This document shows positions 34,288 through 46,030 of a DNA stretch of 64,000 bases, piece by piece. The stretch spans positions 1,819,130-1,883,129 of the forward strand of contig NC_033633.1 in the NCBI RefSeq assembly GCF_001540865.1. Reading direction: 5' to 3'. Source of the DNA: Ananas comosus (lineage: Eukaryota; Streptophyta; Magnoliopsida; Poales; Bromeliaceae). Under the pieces are notes generated by a model, which was not told the origin of the DNA, ran no database searches, and was given only the letters and a program-made list of their open reading frames with translations. Every line of letters starts with the position of its first letter. The stretch's first letter is position 1. The translations under genes were made by a program, and so were the position numbers.

Positions 34288-36010
34288 AAGGTGAACAATG
34301 CTTTTCGTTTCTTTTTCCTTTTTTTTTTTCATCGTCTTTTTTGTCGATAACTATCGGACTCCACTCAAATGTGTTTACATGTGTATATTTATTATCCTTC
34401 TGCTTCAACAGACACCACAAGGAAGAGTCATAATCGGTTGCAATTGATGTTGAAAGGGAAATGATACCTACCTCTAGCTAAGCATATTCCACACAGGGTA
34501 AGTTGCTAATTTATCTCTAGTTTGGTATGAAGTAACTATGATGCTTATTATATTTGACAATATTTATCTATTGCTCCTACTTAATAAAATATTATGTAAT
34601 GCAAGAATGGTCAGAGGGGCCCCTTTTCAAATCTTTATATTAGCTTAGTTGTCACATGGTAGTAGTGCCCATTTTTTGTGACCTATAACCTAAACAAGAT
34701 AGAGATGGTGCTATTGAGTCTTTAATGTTCTTTTACTAATTATTAACCTAACCATAACAAGGCATTGCAAACCGGACTGTATCTAGCGCAGTTGGCTAAG
34801 GACCTGATAGTTGATAGAGAAAATTATTGTCTCCCAAGTTTTTCTCTCTTTTTTTTCTCTCATTTTCCTCTCCATGTGAATAATAATAAAACTAATTGTG
34901 TTGAACATTAAAGAAGGGTAGTTAAGAGTAGTTAAGAATAGTTCAATGAACACTCCCAAAACTGGACCACCAAGTCAATGGTTATCTCACCTTCTCATAC
35001 AGCTAATTTTTCTTTGTTTAGTTGCACCCCACCACACCCTTATTATTTTATTTAATCTGCTTCTGGGTCCTTCCAGAGGAGCAGAAAAGTCAACTCTCTA
35101 GTTCGGATTTTTGGACCCCCCAAAAAAAAAAATCAAATTGACCAAATCAAAGTGAAAATTCAAAATTGAAATTTTGAGATGAATTTAGAATTTAAATTTA
35201 AATTGAAGGGTGTAGAGTGGTTTGCGTGTCGGTTGCCTTGGTAAATAGGCTAGGATCCGTTCGCGGAAAATCGGACGGTGGAGATCTTTCCGAAAACGGT
35301 GCGATCGAATCAACGCGACTTCGGGAACCATGTCCGGGTGGCCTGGGTCGTCGTCGACCGAACCCCAACAACTCCTCCGGTAGTAGTCAAATTATCCCCT
35401 ACACCCGGTCCATCAGTGCATCCGATGCACCACACCTCATTTTATCTTATGCTTGGCAGTGCATGCTTAGTAAAGTTTTAATTTAATTCTGATATAATAT
35501 CTATATCGTTTTGATTACTTTAGTGGTTTTTACGTAACGTATACTTTGTTTAGTGAAAAAGGAGCTTCAAATCAAATAAATTAGAAAGGTGGGTAGAGAA
35601 ATTGAAAGTTTATGGATTAGATGGTTGAATTTAAATTGATCCTAGTTTAGATAAATTTGATGTATTTGTATCTATATTTTAAATTATACTTAACTATTTT
35701 ATTATTTTATTTTTACTTTAGTATAAAAAATTTTCGCAAAAAATGATAATAGTACTATTATCTTTGCAAGCCAGAAAAAAGCATAATATAGTATTTACTA
35801 TTTTATTCTGCGCTCATGAGTCATGATGAAATGAAAATAAAATTACTGAGGGGTTTTTAATATCTATATATATATATGGGGGAGATGTTGTGTACGGATG
35901 CACCGGGTGCAGGAAACGATTTCAAGCTGGTAGTGGTAGTGGCCGGGGCCCACTTTTGGAAATAAAAGGCGCGTGTCGTTTGGACCAACCAGTAAGGGAT
36001 ATGTATTGTG

Positions 36011-36046
<36 letters not shown>

Positions 36047-36160
36047 TTTTAAGAAAAAAGAAAAAGAAAAAGAAAAGAGCTACCCCAAATCCCTAATCTA
36101 AGCACTCGAGCACTTCCCCTTCTCCATTATTATTTTATTATTATTTATTATAAATTATAA
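34288..36160. other. EngB-like 3' UTR and intergenic spacer
   Basis: 34288-34600 is probably 3' UTR, with a possible additional 3' UTR intron (aag|gtgaac at about 34290; acceptor cttcaacag at about 34411). The rest is spacer. A GC-richer patch at about 35210-35440 (cgtcgtcgaccgaac, tcagtgcatccgatgcacca) shares the words ccggtcca, gtgcatc and gtgcacc with 28805-28840 and 35895-35915, probably transposon remnants. An (AAT)n run is at 36013-36045. No gene is supported. Confidence 0.4.
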
Positions 36161-36307
36161 ATACAAAATCAAAAAGAAAGAGAAGAGGGGGGTTGTCGCT
36201 GTGGTGCGATTGTTGAGCGAGCGACTCTCGTCTCGTAGCGCGTCAAAATCCAATAAACCCCCAAATCCAAATCCCCCGAATCCCCCGAATCCCTAAATCC
36301 CCACCAA

Positions 36308-36690
36308 ATGTGCCCGCTTAGGGTTCTGTTGATCTTCATCTCCGCCACCCTCGCCGGGTTCTTCGTGCTCCGGGGCCTCAAATCCGAGCCCGAGCTCGGC
36401 GCCGACGACGACGCCGACTCCCGCGAAGACCCGCGCCCCCTCTCCACCAAGGTTTCCTTTAGGGTTCCTCCCCCCGTCTTCATTTCGCTAATTGAGGAGC
36501 GATTTTTCCGGTTCAATTCGAAAATTTCTCATAATTTCTTCGTTTTCTTGGGGGGGGATTTGATGTGTAGGTTGGATCGGCGATCTCCGCGTGCTTTTGG
36601 ACGTTGGTGGACATGGCGAGCGGGAGGTACCTGTGGAGGGCGGTGACCTCACCTGCGGTGGTCGCCGGATCCGAGAAGAAGCGATCGTGA
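36308..36690 (+). CDS. Small single-pass membrane protein of unknown function, 2 exons
   Basis: Exons 36308-36451 and 36571-36690 join in phase 0 to 87 residues. The N-terminus MCPLRVLLIFISATLAGFFVL is a signal anchor or transmembrane helix. A short acidic linker (about 28-42) follows, and then the conserved-looking FWTLVDMASGRYLWR (about residues 57-71). I recall a plant family of 75-90 residues with MCPLR at the start and VDMASGRYLWR near the end. It is sometimes labelled 'methyltransferase-related' without any methyltransferase domain. No catalytic motif is present here. The GC-rich coding region stands out from its AT-rich surroundings. Function unknown. Confidence 0.82.
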
Positions 36691-39105
36691 GGTTCTCTCT
36701 CTCTCTCTCCTCCGCTTCGTTTTTCCCTTTTTCTATTTGTCCTTGTTGCTAAATCTCTCCTCCTTCGTCTTCTTCTTCTTTGTAACACGCAAAATTTGAG
36801 AATGCTAAAAAGAAAAATGGGGTATTGTTGTGCTCTCCTCCATGTTCATGTTTCGCTTATACGCTGTATAATTTGTGTGCTTTGTAATTTGTAATTCGAG
36901 ATATGAATTGTTGAAGAATATGCCTTTTCTCTTCGTTACGTTATCCACCCTCTTTCTTTTTCTTTTTCTTTTTCTTTTTTTTATTTAGTCTCCTTTATTG
37001 TTGGTAATAATAATACACAATGTGGTGGGTGAACTTGCTCTGCAAAATATGGGTTTTTGTTGGGAATGATTATAATTTCTTTTGCCTTGTTTCTCGGTGT
37101 TATTATATGCATAAGTTTTTCCTCATCTTGCATTGTTTTTCAAACAAAAAGGAACCACATTTCCTGTGTCTTTCAAAAAAAAAAAAAGAGGTTTTTTTAG
37201 GTATTCCAAGGCTAGATGCAGTTTTTATTTTAATATATTTTTTAATGTGTGTGAATGTGAATGCATGTATGGAGAGATTGACATTTTCAGCTGGGGTAGG
37301 AAATTTTTCTCTTTGAGAGAAAGATAGTACGAACTCCCCTAGAATTATAAAAAATGAAGCAACTATATTTTGAACTCAATCAACTATTATACTGCGAACT
37401 TGAAATTTCGGATATCAATCAACAAATCCTTTGCTTCTTGTACTAAGATAAATGTTGAGTACTAAACTGACTATACTAAGTGCAACTAATGGCCTCATAG
37501 TTTGTACCTGACTTTATTTTTTTAAAAAAAAAACCGACGAAGTAGGTGGTAGTTTGTTATCTTTTTCTTTGGAAAAATAAACTTCAATGCTAAAGGAAAA
37601 CGGTTAATGAGAATGCTCCCATTTGCTAAGAGAACTTAAATGTAATATTTCTGCTGATAACACCTTGAAAATAACACTTCATTAGATAAATAATACTGTA
37701 TGGAGGTTTGGAAGGTCTTCTTCTTGATTGGACTTATTATTATATGCTAATCTTTTTAACATCCTCAGCAATGGAATTAAGACCTAGTTTGGAATTGTGC
37801 TGTCCAAACACATCTCCTTTTAAATTTTTTGTACCTTTCAGAATATATGCTTTTCACAGCAGAAATTAAGACTAGGCCCAACTTTAGAGCTTAATATCAT
37901 TAGCAAGTTTGAGATGGAGGGGAAGAGAGTTGATGCATGTGTGACAAGGTTGCACTAAATGATGGAAATTGGAAATTTTTTTTCCAAAATATGAGCCTTT
38001 TTTTCCTTTTTTTTTTAGTTGTGGATGTATGCAGTAAAATAAGATCAGTAGTGGATGACAGCTGTGAATTGAAAGATAATTGGAAGCTGTCAAAGCAGGA
38101 GTATGGTATCTTTGTATACTTTTTCTTGCTTTTGTTGTATGCTGGTTTAGTGGGAGTAGGTGAGCTTATATAGCCTCCATGGAATGTCATGGCATGAAAC
38201 TTGTGCATATATTCTGATTATTTGATAATCCTGCTTCAAAATGAAAAAAAAAGAAGAAGAAGAGTTAATGAGTAAATGTTAGAGAATATCTTTCATAAAG
38301 TTAATTAATTTGGGAACAAATAAATTTTTTTTTTTTTTTTTTTATAATCTCATCATATTTAAGTGTATAATGGATTAAGAGTATAATGTACATCTCAGTA
38401 AGTTATTTGGATGTACAATATAATAATTTGTTCAGAAGATAGTAATGAAATGGTAATGGATACTGGATTGAATGTTACAATTTTATATTTTAAAAGGCAA
38501 AATAAAAATTTTTAAAAGGCGAGTAAAGTGCAGAAAGTGAATATATTTATATTATAGAAGGATATTTTACATTTTACCTAACTATTAACTTCATACCCAA
38601 ATTATCAAAACTTTGTGATGAAACTTAGTTGATAAAGACAAGATTACACAATTCCTGGTACTTTTATAAGGAGAGAGAGGCTTTGATAAAATTGAGTGCT
38701 TGAAGTATTCGGCAATCAAATTTTAATGATTGATATGAAATATTTGTATAGAATAATCTTACATAAGTTTGGCACTGTTTATGGAGATTCTTTCTAACTC
38801 CATGTAATAATCATTCTTAAAACTTCAGAGATTAAAGAGATTAAAAAAAAAAATTGCCCTATATTTGGCAATCGACTAACACCAAAGAGCACAACAATCC
38901 TTTTGAACCCGAGCTGATCTTTTTTTTTTTTATTTTATTCTTTTAAGTAATGATATGACGTTTTTTCAAAAGTAGATGAGTAATAGATCTGAAGAGTAAA
39001 AAATATATCATCAAAAAAGACTTGCAAAAATTAGAAAATAGTAAAAGTCCATGTACGGCCAATTATTAGAAAAAAAAGAGCAAGTAGCATCTATATAGTA
39101 AAAAC
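36691..39105. other. 3' UTR of the small gene and AT-rich intergenic spacer
   Basis: 36691-36960 is probable 3' UTR, containing CT-rich runs. Then comes AT-rich spacer with poly-A/T runs (37176-37188, 38325-38343) and no supported gene. The 78-residue open frame at 37937-38173 lacks codon-like composition and recognisable similarity. Confidence 0.4.
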
Positions 39106-39541
39106 TAGGGTTAATTTCATACAAGTTTCTGCAAATCTACCAAATTATAAATATATTTTTACAAAGTTCAACTTTTATATATTGTTCTCACAAAAATTCT
39201 GATATTTTCAAATATATATTCTTATCGTTAAAATTCGTTAGAGAAATTTAGTTAATCATAGATTAAATACTTAATTCTGATTAGTTTTGACTTTTTACTC
39301 TTTTATTATACTGTTAGATTTTTGGAGGGATATATTTGTGATTGCAAAATTGAAAATATAAATAATTCTCTAATGATTCGCTAACAGTAACAAATCAGAA
39401 AAACATATTTAAAAATATCAGAATTTTTTTTCTCAAAAAAAAAAAATCAGAATTTTTACAGGAACAACATATGAAAATTGAACTTTATAAAAATATATTC
39501 GTCATTCACTATATTTATATAGACCTATGAAATTAGCCCTA
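39106..39541. mobile_element. Foldback (Mutator-type) MITE
   Basis: The left end TAGGGTTAATTTCATACAAG and the reverse complement of tatgaaattagccct agree. The arms remain complementary for about 130 bp (for example caaagttcaacttttatatat against atatgaaaattgaacttta). It has no ORF. Flanking 9-mers do not match, so the target duplication has decayed. Confidence 0.7.
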
Positions 39542-40274
39542 AAAAGTATCTTAACCCCACTTATGCTGTACGTGAAGTAAGCTATTCCACAAATATATGA
39601 AAGTCTTTTTTCTTCTTCTTTTTGTAAAATTGGCCATATCCCCTAAATGTATGAGGCAATTTTCTTCCTTTTTGGGCCCAAAATGTTGACGATGCTTTGC
39701 AAAAATATGTTAATCTAAATACAAATACCATTGGTGGTGTAATATCCCATACATTTTAGGGTATATCTGCTTAAATAGATTATGAACGATTTCGACAAAT
39801 TATATATTGTTTGGGCCTCGCTCAATCAATTAAAAAAAAAAAAAAACACGATGTTAAAATGACTAGATGTACATGTTATATAATGCGAAAAATTATCATT
39901 GTTGTGTACTGTAGACGATTAATAATTCAATTACGGAAGAGTTCGGAGGTTTGATTCGCCATGTGAACATTTATTAAATGAGTTATTTTTATTGGCATGT
40001 TCAAAAATATAAAAAACACAATAACAAAATTTTTGAAAAACAAAATTTGAAATGTAGACCTGTGTATATTTAAGATCACGTAAGTGTTAAAAACTTTGTT
40101 TAAAATCTCTCTACGATCGAGCTTAAGCGAGTGGTCCACGGTGAACCACGGTCCAGCCAATAATTTCTCAACGGTTTCTCTCGAATTCGAACTTCGAATC
40201 CTCCAACGGTCGTAATCTTTAAAAACAAACCCTCATCCTAAAGAAGAGAGAGAGAGAGAGAGAGAGAGACGGAG
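39542..40274 (+). promoter_or_regulatory. Upstream region and (GA)n leader of the SLX1 gene
   Basis: AT-rich spacer, then from about 40100 a more balanced sequence, with a (GA)n tract at about 40246-40269 immediately before cggagATGg. No TATA box is assigned with confidence. Confidence 0.45.
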
Positions 40275-42564
40275 ATGGGAAAGCGAAAGCGTAGATCGGA
40301 AACCCTAACCATGGCGGAGCATACGAACGCGGGAGAGGTGGCCATGGGCGACGAGGAGGAGAAAGGGGACGTCGAGGTGGAGGAGGAGGAGGAAGACGAA
40401 GGGAGGGGCTTCTTTGCGTGTTACCTCCTCTGCTCCTTGAGCCCTCGCCACAAAGGTCGCACCTACATCGGGTACCCTAAATTTCACTGCCTCTTTTTGT
40501 TTCCAAATCTTTCTCCCAATTTCCCCATTTCCTGTGCTTTCGATCCCCATTGCCGCAATAGTCCTTCCAATCCATGTCAAATTAAGGTTCGAAATCCTGC
40601 CAAGTTCAAAGCATTAATTTTTCTCCATTTTCGATGAGTCTTGATTGGGTTGTTGAGTTGATTGGGTAGAGAGGAGTAGATCCGGGCTCGGAAACCCGTT
40701 TAGGCATTTCGTCGAACAATTGATTGAACAGATGAAACCACTAAAATTGCAAAAACATATCGATGGGTTAGGTTTTTGGATCTTCCAAAGGATAAGTCGG
40801 TCGCCTTATTGATTTATTTTGAGCTACACAAGAACAAATTGTTAGTTCCACAGTAATTTGTTTTTGAAGAGATTGAAGAAATTTTTCTAATGGATGTATT
40901 AATTATGTCGAAATCGAAATACCCAAGATGTAAAAATGTTTCATTTTATGTACATTGAACAAGAACTTAAATGACATGTTTATAAGATGATTCAGTGATG
41001 AGGATGTTTAACAGCGCAAGATTGATTATTCGGATATAGGTTTACAGTGAACCCTAGGCGGAGGATCAGGCAACATAATGGTGAGATAAGGTGCGGTGCA
41101 TGGAGGACTAAGCGTGGCCGGCCTTGGGAGATGATTCTCTGCATCTATGGCTTTCCCTCGAACGTATCGGCACTTCAGGTACTTCATGTTCAACATTATT
41201 GAATCCATAACCTAGTTTTTACCGAGTTCTTAATGTGCAGTAAACAACTTGAGAGTTGAGAAGGTTGGTAGATTTCGCTGCGCCGTTTAACCATTTTTCT
41301 TTGTACTTGCAATCTCTTGTTTCTGGTAAACTGTTATACATTTGCAAACTTTGCTTTACATTTGAATGCTTGCTTTCCTTTTTCGACTTGTTTCTAAAAT
41401 GGATATGCAAGGTTCTAGAGATATTTAGTACAGAAACTTCCATCTAGTTCTGCAGAACACAACGATTCCGGTCGAAAAAATTGCAGAATATTTTGCTAAG
41501 TAATGAAGTATTCCGTTGAGCTACAGCAGATTCCTTCAGTAACTTACAGATACTGTTCATTCCTGATAGAGGTACCTGAACATACTGTAAGGTCAGGTAC
41601 TGAAATCAAAGTATTTGGAGATCACTTGCCCATTTAAATTGCACTACATTTCAGGCAATGTTAGCATCTTTTTCCCTAAATTATGCGCAGTTAGTTCTTT
41701 CGAATTTGGAATTTTTAGTCTTTCGATTAGCACTTCTTATCTTCCTTGTTGAAGACTTGGATTTTGAATCTTTTTTTTTTGCAGTTTGAATGGGCCTGGC
41801 AACACCCAACCGAGTCTTTAGCTGTTAGAAAAGCAGCTTCTAGTTTCAAATCGCTCGGCGGTATTGCTAATAAGATCAAACTGGCCTATACAATGCTTAA
41901 CCTTCCATCATGGGAGAAGTATGTTTCCCCTTCTAATTCTCGTATTCATATTTTAGTCCTTATATACAATGAAGGGCCCTTACTGTGGTGCGTTTTCGTC
42001 AGTTTAAATCTCACAGCGAATTTCTTCTCGACAAAGTATATGAAGCTTTCTGCTGGTTGTCCGAAACTGCCGAAGCAAATGAAGACCAGTATTTGTTCCA
42101 TGGATGACCTTCCCTGCTATGTTGAGGGCCCAATAATATACGATTACAACGAAGAACATGAAGAGGAGAATAGGAACGAAGAATTTGATATTCTCCATCG
42201 AACGAATTCCGGTGATTACATTGAACATCTGGAGAAGCATAAACCAACTTCATCTGAATCCAGCTTAACTCCGAGCTCGTGCGATGAAGACGTTCGTTCC
42301 GGTGATTACATTGAACGGCTGGAGAAGCATAAACCAACTTCATCTGAATCCAACTTAACTCCGAGCTCGTGCAATGAAGACCCGTTTTATATCGACCATT
42401 CCAATAATGAAGCCTCATCTAATAACCTATTGCTCCAGCAGGAGAATAATGTCATAGATTTGTCGACGCCGTTGAGCTGCTCGATCCGCTCCTTCTCAAG
42501 AGGGGCTTCAGTTTGTCCTCAGATAATTGATTTAACCGGCTCCCCCATCACCATTCATTTGTAA
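40275..42564 (+). CDS. SLX1: SLX1/HIGLE-type GIY-YIG structure-specific endonuclease, 4 exons
   Basis: Exons 40275-40471, 41040-41178, 41785-41918 and 42003-42564 give about 343 residues. After an acidic N-terminus (27-43) the GIY-YIG nuclease domain begins: [10 protein letters not shown] (46-55) and RTYIGFTVNP (62-71), with the Arg cluster RRRIRQHNG (72-80). The SLX1 hallmark FEWAWQHP (113-120) supplies the catalytic Glu114. SLX1 cuts branched DNA, usually with an SLX4 partner. The Arabidopsis homologue HIGLE is reported to associate with HYL1 and DCL1. The usual C-terminal RING/PHD finger of fungal and animal SLX1 is not evident. Instead there is an acidic Ser-rich tail with a duplicated 30-residue unit (226-255 and 256-285) and two SUMO-interaction-like motifs, VIDLS (307-311) and IIDLTGSP (334-341). 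It converges on the CIPK gene, 746 bp away. Confidence 0.93.
42207..42386 (+). repeat. 90-bp in-frame tandem duplication within the SLX1 last exon
   Basis: The unit starting ttccggtgattacattgaac occurs at 42207 and 42297 with only a few substitutions. It encodes SGDYIE(H/R)LEKHKP followed by TSSES(S/N)LTPSSC twice, and the high identity suggests a recent duplication. Confidence 0.93.
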
Positions 42565-42736
42565 TAAAATTGTAATAAGGTTAGGAACTTCTGTTCCCTC
42601 TTGAATGCTATCGTCTTGTAAGAACATTTGGCATGAAATCACTTAAAATGAATGCTTGAAATAAGCATAACATTGATCAGTTTTTTCCTAGTATGTGACT
42701 GTTCAAAGGACTCCCTTGTAGGTATGGTAACTTCTA

Positions 42737-42996
42737 AAGTTGCATACAAATTAACATGGCTCCTGTTTGGTTTATGTAGAAATTCAACTGTTTCCATCAA
42801 CTGTTTTATGGTGATTTTACATCAAGATGTATAACAATGTTTATGTAGAAAGATGAAAAGATGTATAACAAAGTTGCATACAAATTAACATGGCTCATGT
42901 TTGGTTTATGTAGAAATTCAACTGTTTCCATCAACTGTTTTATGGTGATCTTACATCAAGATGTATAACAATGTTTATGTAGAAAGATGAAAAGAT
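42737..42996. repeat. 134-bp tandem duplication between convergent genes
   Basis: The unit starting aagttgcatacaaattaaca occurs at 42737 and 42871 with about two substitutions. The second copy is incomplete, ending at 42996. It lies between the SLX1 and CIPK 3' ends and may be part of either 3' UTR. Confidence 0.92.
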
Positions 42997-43310
42997 AATC
43001 ACCACTGCAGCACACATAGAAAGCACCAACTCTTATCATCATGGTCTCTCCAACAGTTTATTTGCGAAAAAAAATAGAAATCAAAATATTAAGTGACTGC
43101 CAACAAACTTAGAAAATCACACAACAACATTTGTTAGACTTTTTCTGAATGAGTTCACGACAACAGTTGTAGACTAAAGTTCCAGAAACAAGATAATTGA
43201 AAAAGAGACAACAGTAAGCGTGAATGGTTACATCTGGTGGAGATAACTCGAACAAGGAAATCCTGGGAAATTTAGCATTCAATTCCTCAATTTTAATGAG
43301 CCGACGATCA

Positions 43311-44615
43311 CTACAGCTGCGGCTGATCACATTGTGAGGCCCAAGCTATTTCCTCGAGAGCTGGCCTTACTTGTTCTTCCAACAACTGTTGATACTCTGA
43401 AGAATCTCCATTTGTTTGCTTAATCTCTATGAGATGAAGGGAGGGGCCGATCTCGAAAATCTCCACGTCGATTTCTAGAACACCCTTCCTCCCATCATTT
43501 AATCCTTCCATTTTCAAGATCCCATTCTCCTTCTTCTTCACTTTTAGATTTAATCTCCTGGCTATATCCTGAATCTTCAAAATGATGTCAAGTGCGGGCC
43601 GCCTGGAAGTAAATCGTGCTTCTCTCTTGCATTCCCTTTCCTCAAATAAGCCCGAAAGATCAAATCCCGTCGAAAAGGAGATGATGTCGAATGCGTTCAA
43701 GTTTGCAAGTTTCACCGAATCTGGCTTAACATCGGCAGTGCTGCTATTATGAATAGCAACAGCCGCTCGGACATTTGTTTTTCCTTTTCTCAATAGTTTC
43801 TCATCCGACCCCTTTCTGAACCAAGAACTTTCCTTTATCTTTGAGATCGAAATCCTAGTACTTGGGTTCGGGTCTAAGATCTTCTTAGTCAGCCTTTTAA
43901 GCTCAGGGGAGAACCAGCTTGGGCATTTGAATTCACCATTTGCGATCTTCCGATACATGTCCATTAAATTTAAATCATGGAAAGGAAGATAGCCGGCCAC
44001 AAGCACAAACAAAACCACACCACAGGACCATATATCGGCTTTCTCACCGTCGTATCCTTTTCTACTTATCACCTCAGGGGCCACATAAGCAGGGGTCCCG
44101 CAAGTGGTGTGGAGTAAGCCGTCTTGCTTCGTAGACTCGGCTATGGCACTTAAACCGAAATCCGAGACTTTCAAGTTCTCATTCTCATCCAAAAGTAAGT
44201 TCTCAGGTTTTAAATCTCGATGATAGACACCTTTACTATGGCAATAATCCACCGCACTTATCAGTTGTTGAAAGTACTTCCTTGCGACTTCCTCCGGGAG
44301 CTTGCCTTTGGCTACTTTGTTGAAGAGCTCACCCCCTTTAACATACTCCATGACAAAGTAAATCTTGTTCTTCGTTGCCATCACCTCGTGGAGTTCTACA
44401 ATGTTCGGGTGCTTCGCTAGCCTCATCCCTGATATCTCTCTCTTGATTTGATCCATAAGCCCGACCTTCAAAGCTCTCTCTTTATCGATCGTCTTTATAG
44501 CAACACTCTGGCCCGAATTGATATTCCTAGCGTAATATACTTTCGCGAATGTTCCTTGTCCTAATAACCTCCCTATTTCGTATCTTTGCATCAAAACACT
44601 TCCTCTTCTCTCCAT
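43311..44615 (-). CDS. CIPK: CBL-interacting protein kinase (SnRK3), intronless coding region
   Basis: A single 434-codon frame. The Ser/Thr kinase domain spans about residues 12-266. It has the Gly-rich loop [10 protein letters not shown] (18-27), ATP-binding Lys41, catalytic HRDLKPEN (132-139), DFG (152-154) and an activation loop to APE (179-181). The NAF motif [16 protein letters not shown] (307-322) binds calcium sensors of the CBL family and relieves autoinhibition. The PPI segment [20 protein letters not shown] (about 338-357) binds PP2C phosphatases. CIPKs relay calcium signals to ion transporters. The intronless coding structure fits the intron-poor CIPK clade, and its neighbours point to a CIPK11-like identity, but I do not assign a number on sequence alone. 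Length and key residues are all normal. Confidence 0.97.
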   Translation of the reverse strand: MERRGSVLMQRYEIGRLLGQGTFAKVYYARNINSGQSVAIKTIDKERALKVGLMDQIKREISGMRLAKHPNIVELHEVMATKNKIYFVMEYVKGGELFNKVAKGKLPEEVARKYFQQLISAVDYCHSKGVYHRDLKPENLLLDENENLKVSDFGLSAIAESTKQDGLLHTTCGTPAYVAPEVISRKGYDGEKADIWSCGVVLFVLVAGYLPFHDLNLMDMYRKIANGEFKCPSWFSPELKRLTKKILDPNPSTRISISKIKESSWFRKGSDEKLLRKGKTNVRAAVAIHNSSTADVKPDSVKLANLNAFDIISFSTGFDLSGLFEERECKREARFTSRRPALDIILKIQDIARRLNLKVKKKENGILKMEGLNDGRKGVLEIDVEIFEIGPSLHLIEIKQTNGDSSEYQQLLEEQVRPALEEIAWASQCDQPQL

Positions 44616-46030
44616 TCTTGATTAGATATCTAAACGCAAGCCGAAAGCAACACTATCCTAACCTTCCTAGTGTTTTATTTTTTAGTTAAAGAAAAACAAA
44701 GGGTTATTATAAGCGCACACGATTTCAACCATCGTCGCCGATGTCATGAATTAACATGACGGATTGAATTCTCACAGCTTCATCGAACCTTTGTACATGG
44801 AAAAAGTGTTTTATATGGGTATTCTGGTTGCACTCATCGAGAATCGCCAAAGAAGGCTCGAATCGAGGTGTAATCTCATTTACCTCAGAAAAGATTTTCT
44901 CGCTGTGCAACCACATCTTTCAGCATTCCCAAATGTTTCTCTCCCTCAATTGACTGCATAAATTACAAATCCAAGTCAAAATTTAACCAAAAGTTTGTTT
45001 TAGCATTACAAGATAACCTGAATAATATATACATCAGTGAAATTCATTTTATCATCAAATAAAGAAAGAGATTTCGATTAAATAAAAAAGAGAAAAAAAG
45101 TAACCGGAAGGAGAAACAGCTTCATTAAACTACCTTTGAAATCGATATATGATACGAGCTTGGGGAATACTAACTAAGAACAACTAAGAATAGGGTTAAG
45201 CATCATATCTCTACAAGACTATGTAAACGTAGTATCGACGACGACTTTGAAAGAAAAATTGATGAATCAAAAGTATGTCTAAATCAAGATTCAAGGAACC
45301 TCACGAGTCGGTATTAAAGAACATAAAAAAGCAGCAGATTTTTTTTTTTCCTTCATGAAACATGAATACTTTTCTCTATGAACAAAATTAGGGAATCTGT
45401 GTAAAAATTAGATCTTCACAGAAACATCTATTTGATCAAATTGCAATGCCTAATTGGGCAACTACAAACCTCATCGGAAAGCGAAGATCCACGCCAAAAG
45501 GCTCAGCAATAAGATGCTTAGTTACAAAATATAGTTTTCCTAAGATAAATAATAACTCTAGAACTATAACAATTGAACAAATTATTTATAATCTCATTAT
45601 CTAGCTATATCTAATTTAATAGCCACGGAAATATCTAAAAATTGTTCAATACATTATTTTTCTACAACAGCATCAATAATTATCCTTCAATCAATTACTT
45701 ACATTTCCTCACAAAAACCTTACAACTATCGATTACAGGTTCATCAGATTACGTAACCAAAAAAACTTAATAAAAAAAGAAAAAGGCGGCATTTTCCCGG
45801 ATCGAATCACATCAAAACGCCCCATTTCCCCTCAAAAATCGATCAAATCACAAAAATGGTCGGAATCAAACATATCACAGCTGAAATCAAGGGAGAAACC
45901 GAAACCCTAACAAATCTATACCTTACTGAATCGGTAGAACGAAGAGATCTCCACACGATCCGACGCGATTCGATTCCCCAACCTCAAAATTGAGGAGGGG
46001 GGAGAGAGAGAGAGAGAGAGAGATCGATCG
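44616..46030 (-). promoter_or_regulatory. Leader intron and upstream leader exon of the CIPK gene
   Basis: On the minus strand an acceptor, ggcttgcgtttag, ends at 44630, leaving 14 leader bases before the ATG. A matching donor, cagtaag|gtatag, lies at about 45924, just after a leader with agggtttcgg-type and GA/CT sequence (45996-46021). This implies a leader intron of about 1.3 kb, as in many plant kinase genes with an intronless coding region. The interior is AT-rich and holds no other gene. Confidence 0.55.

Noticed and set aside
35217..35486. 89-residue frame in a GC-richer patch
   Set aside because: Shared words with other non-coding patches suggest a transposon remnant; no family recognised.
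37937..38208. 78- and 102-residue frames on opposite strands
   Set aside because: No recognisable motif, AT-rich, no splice partners.
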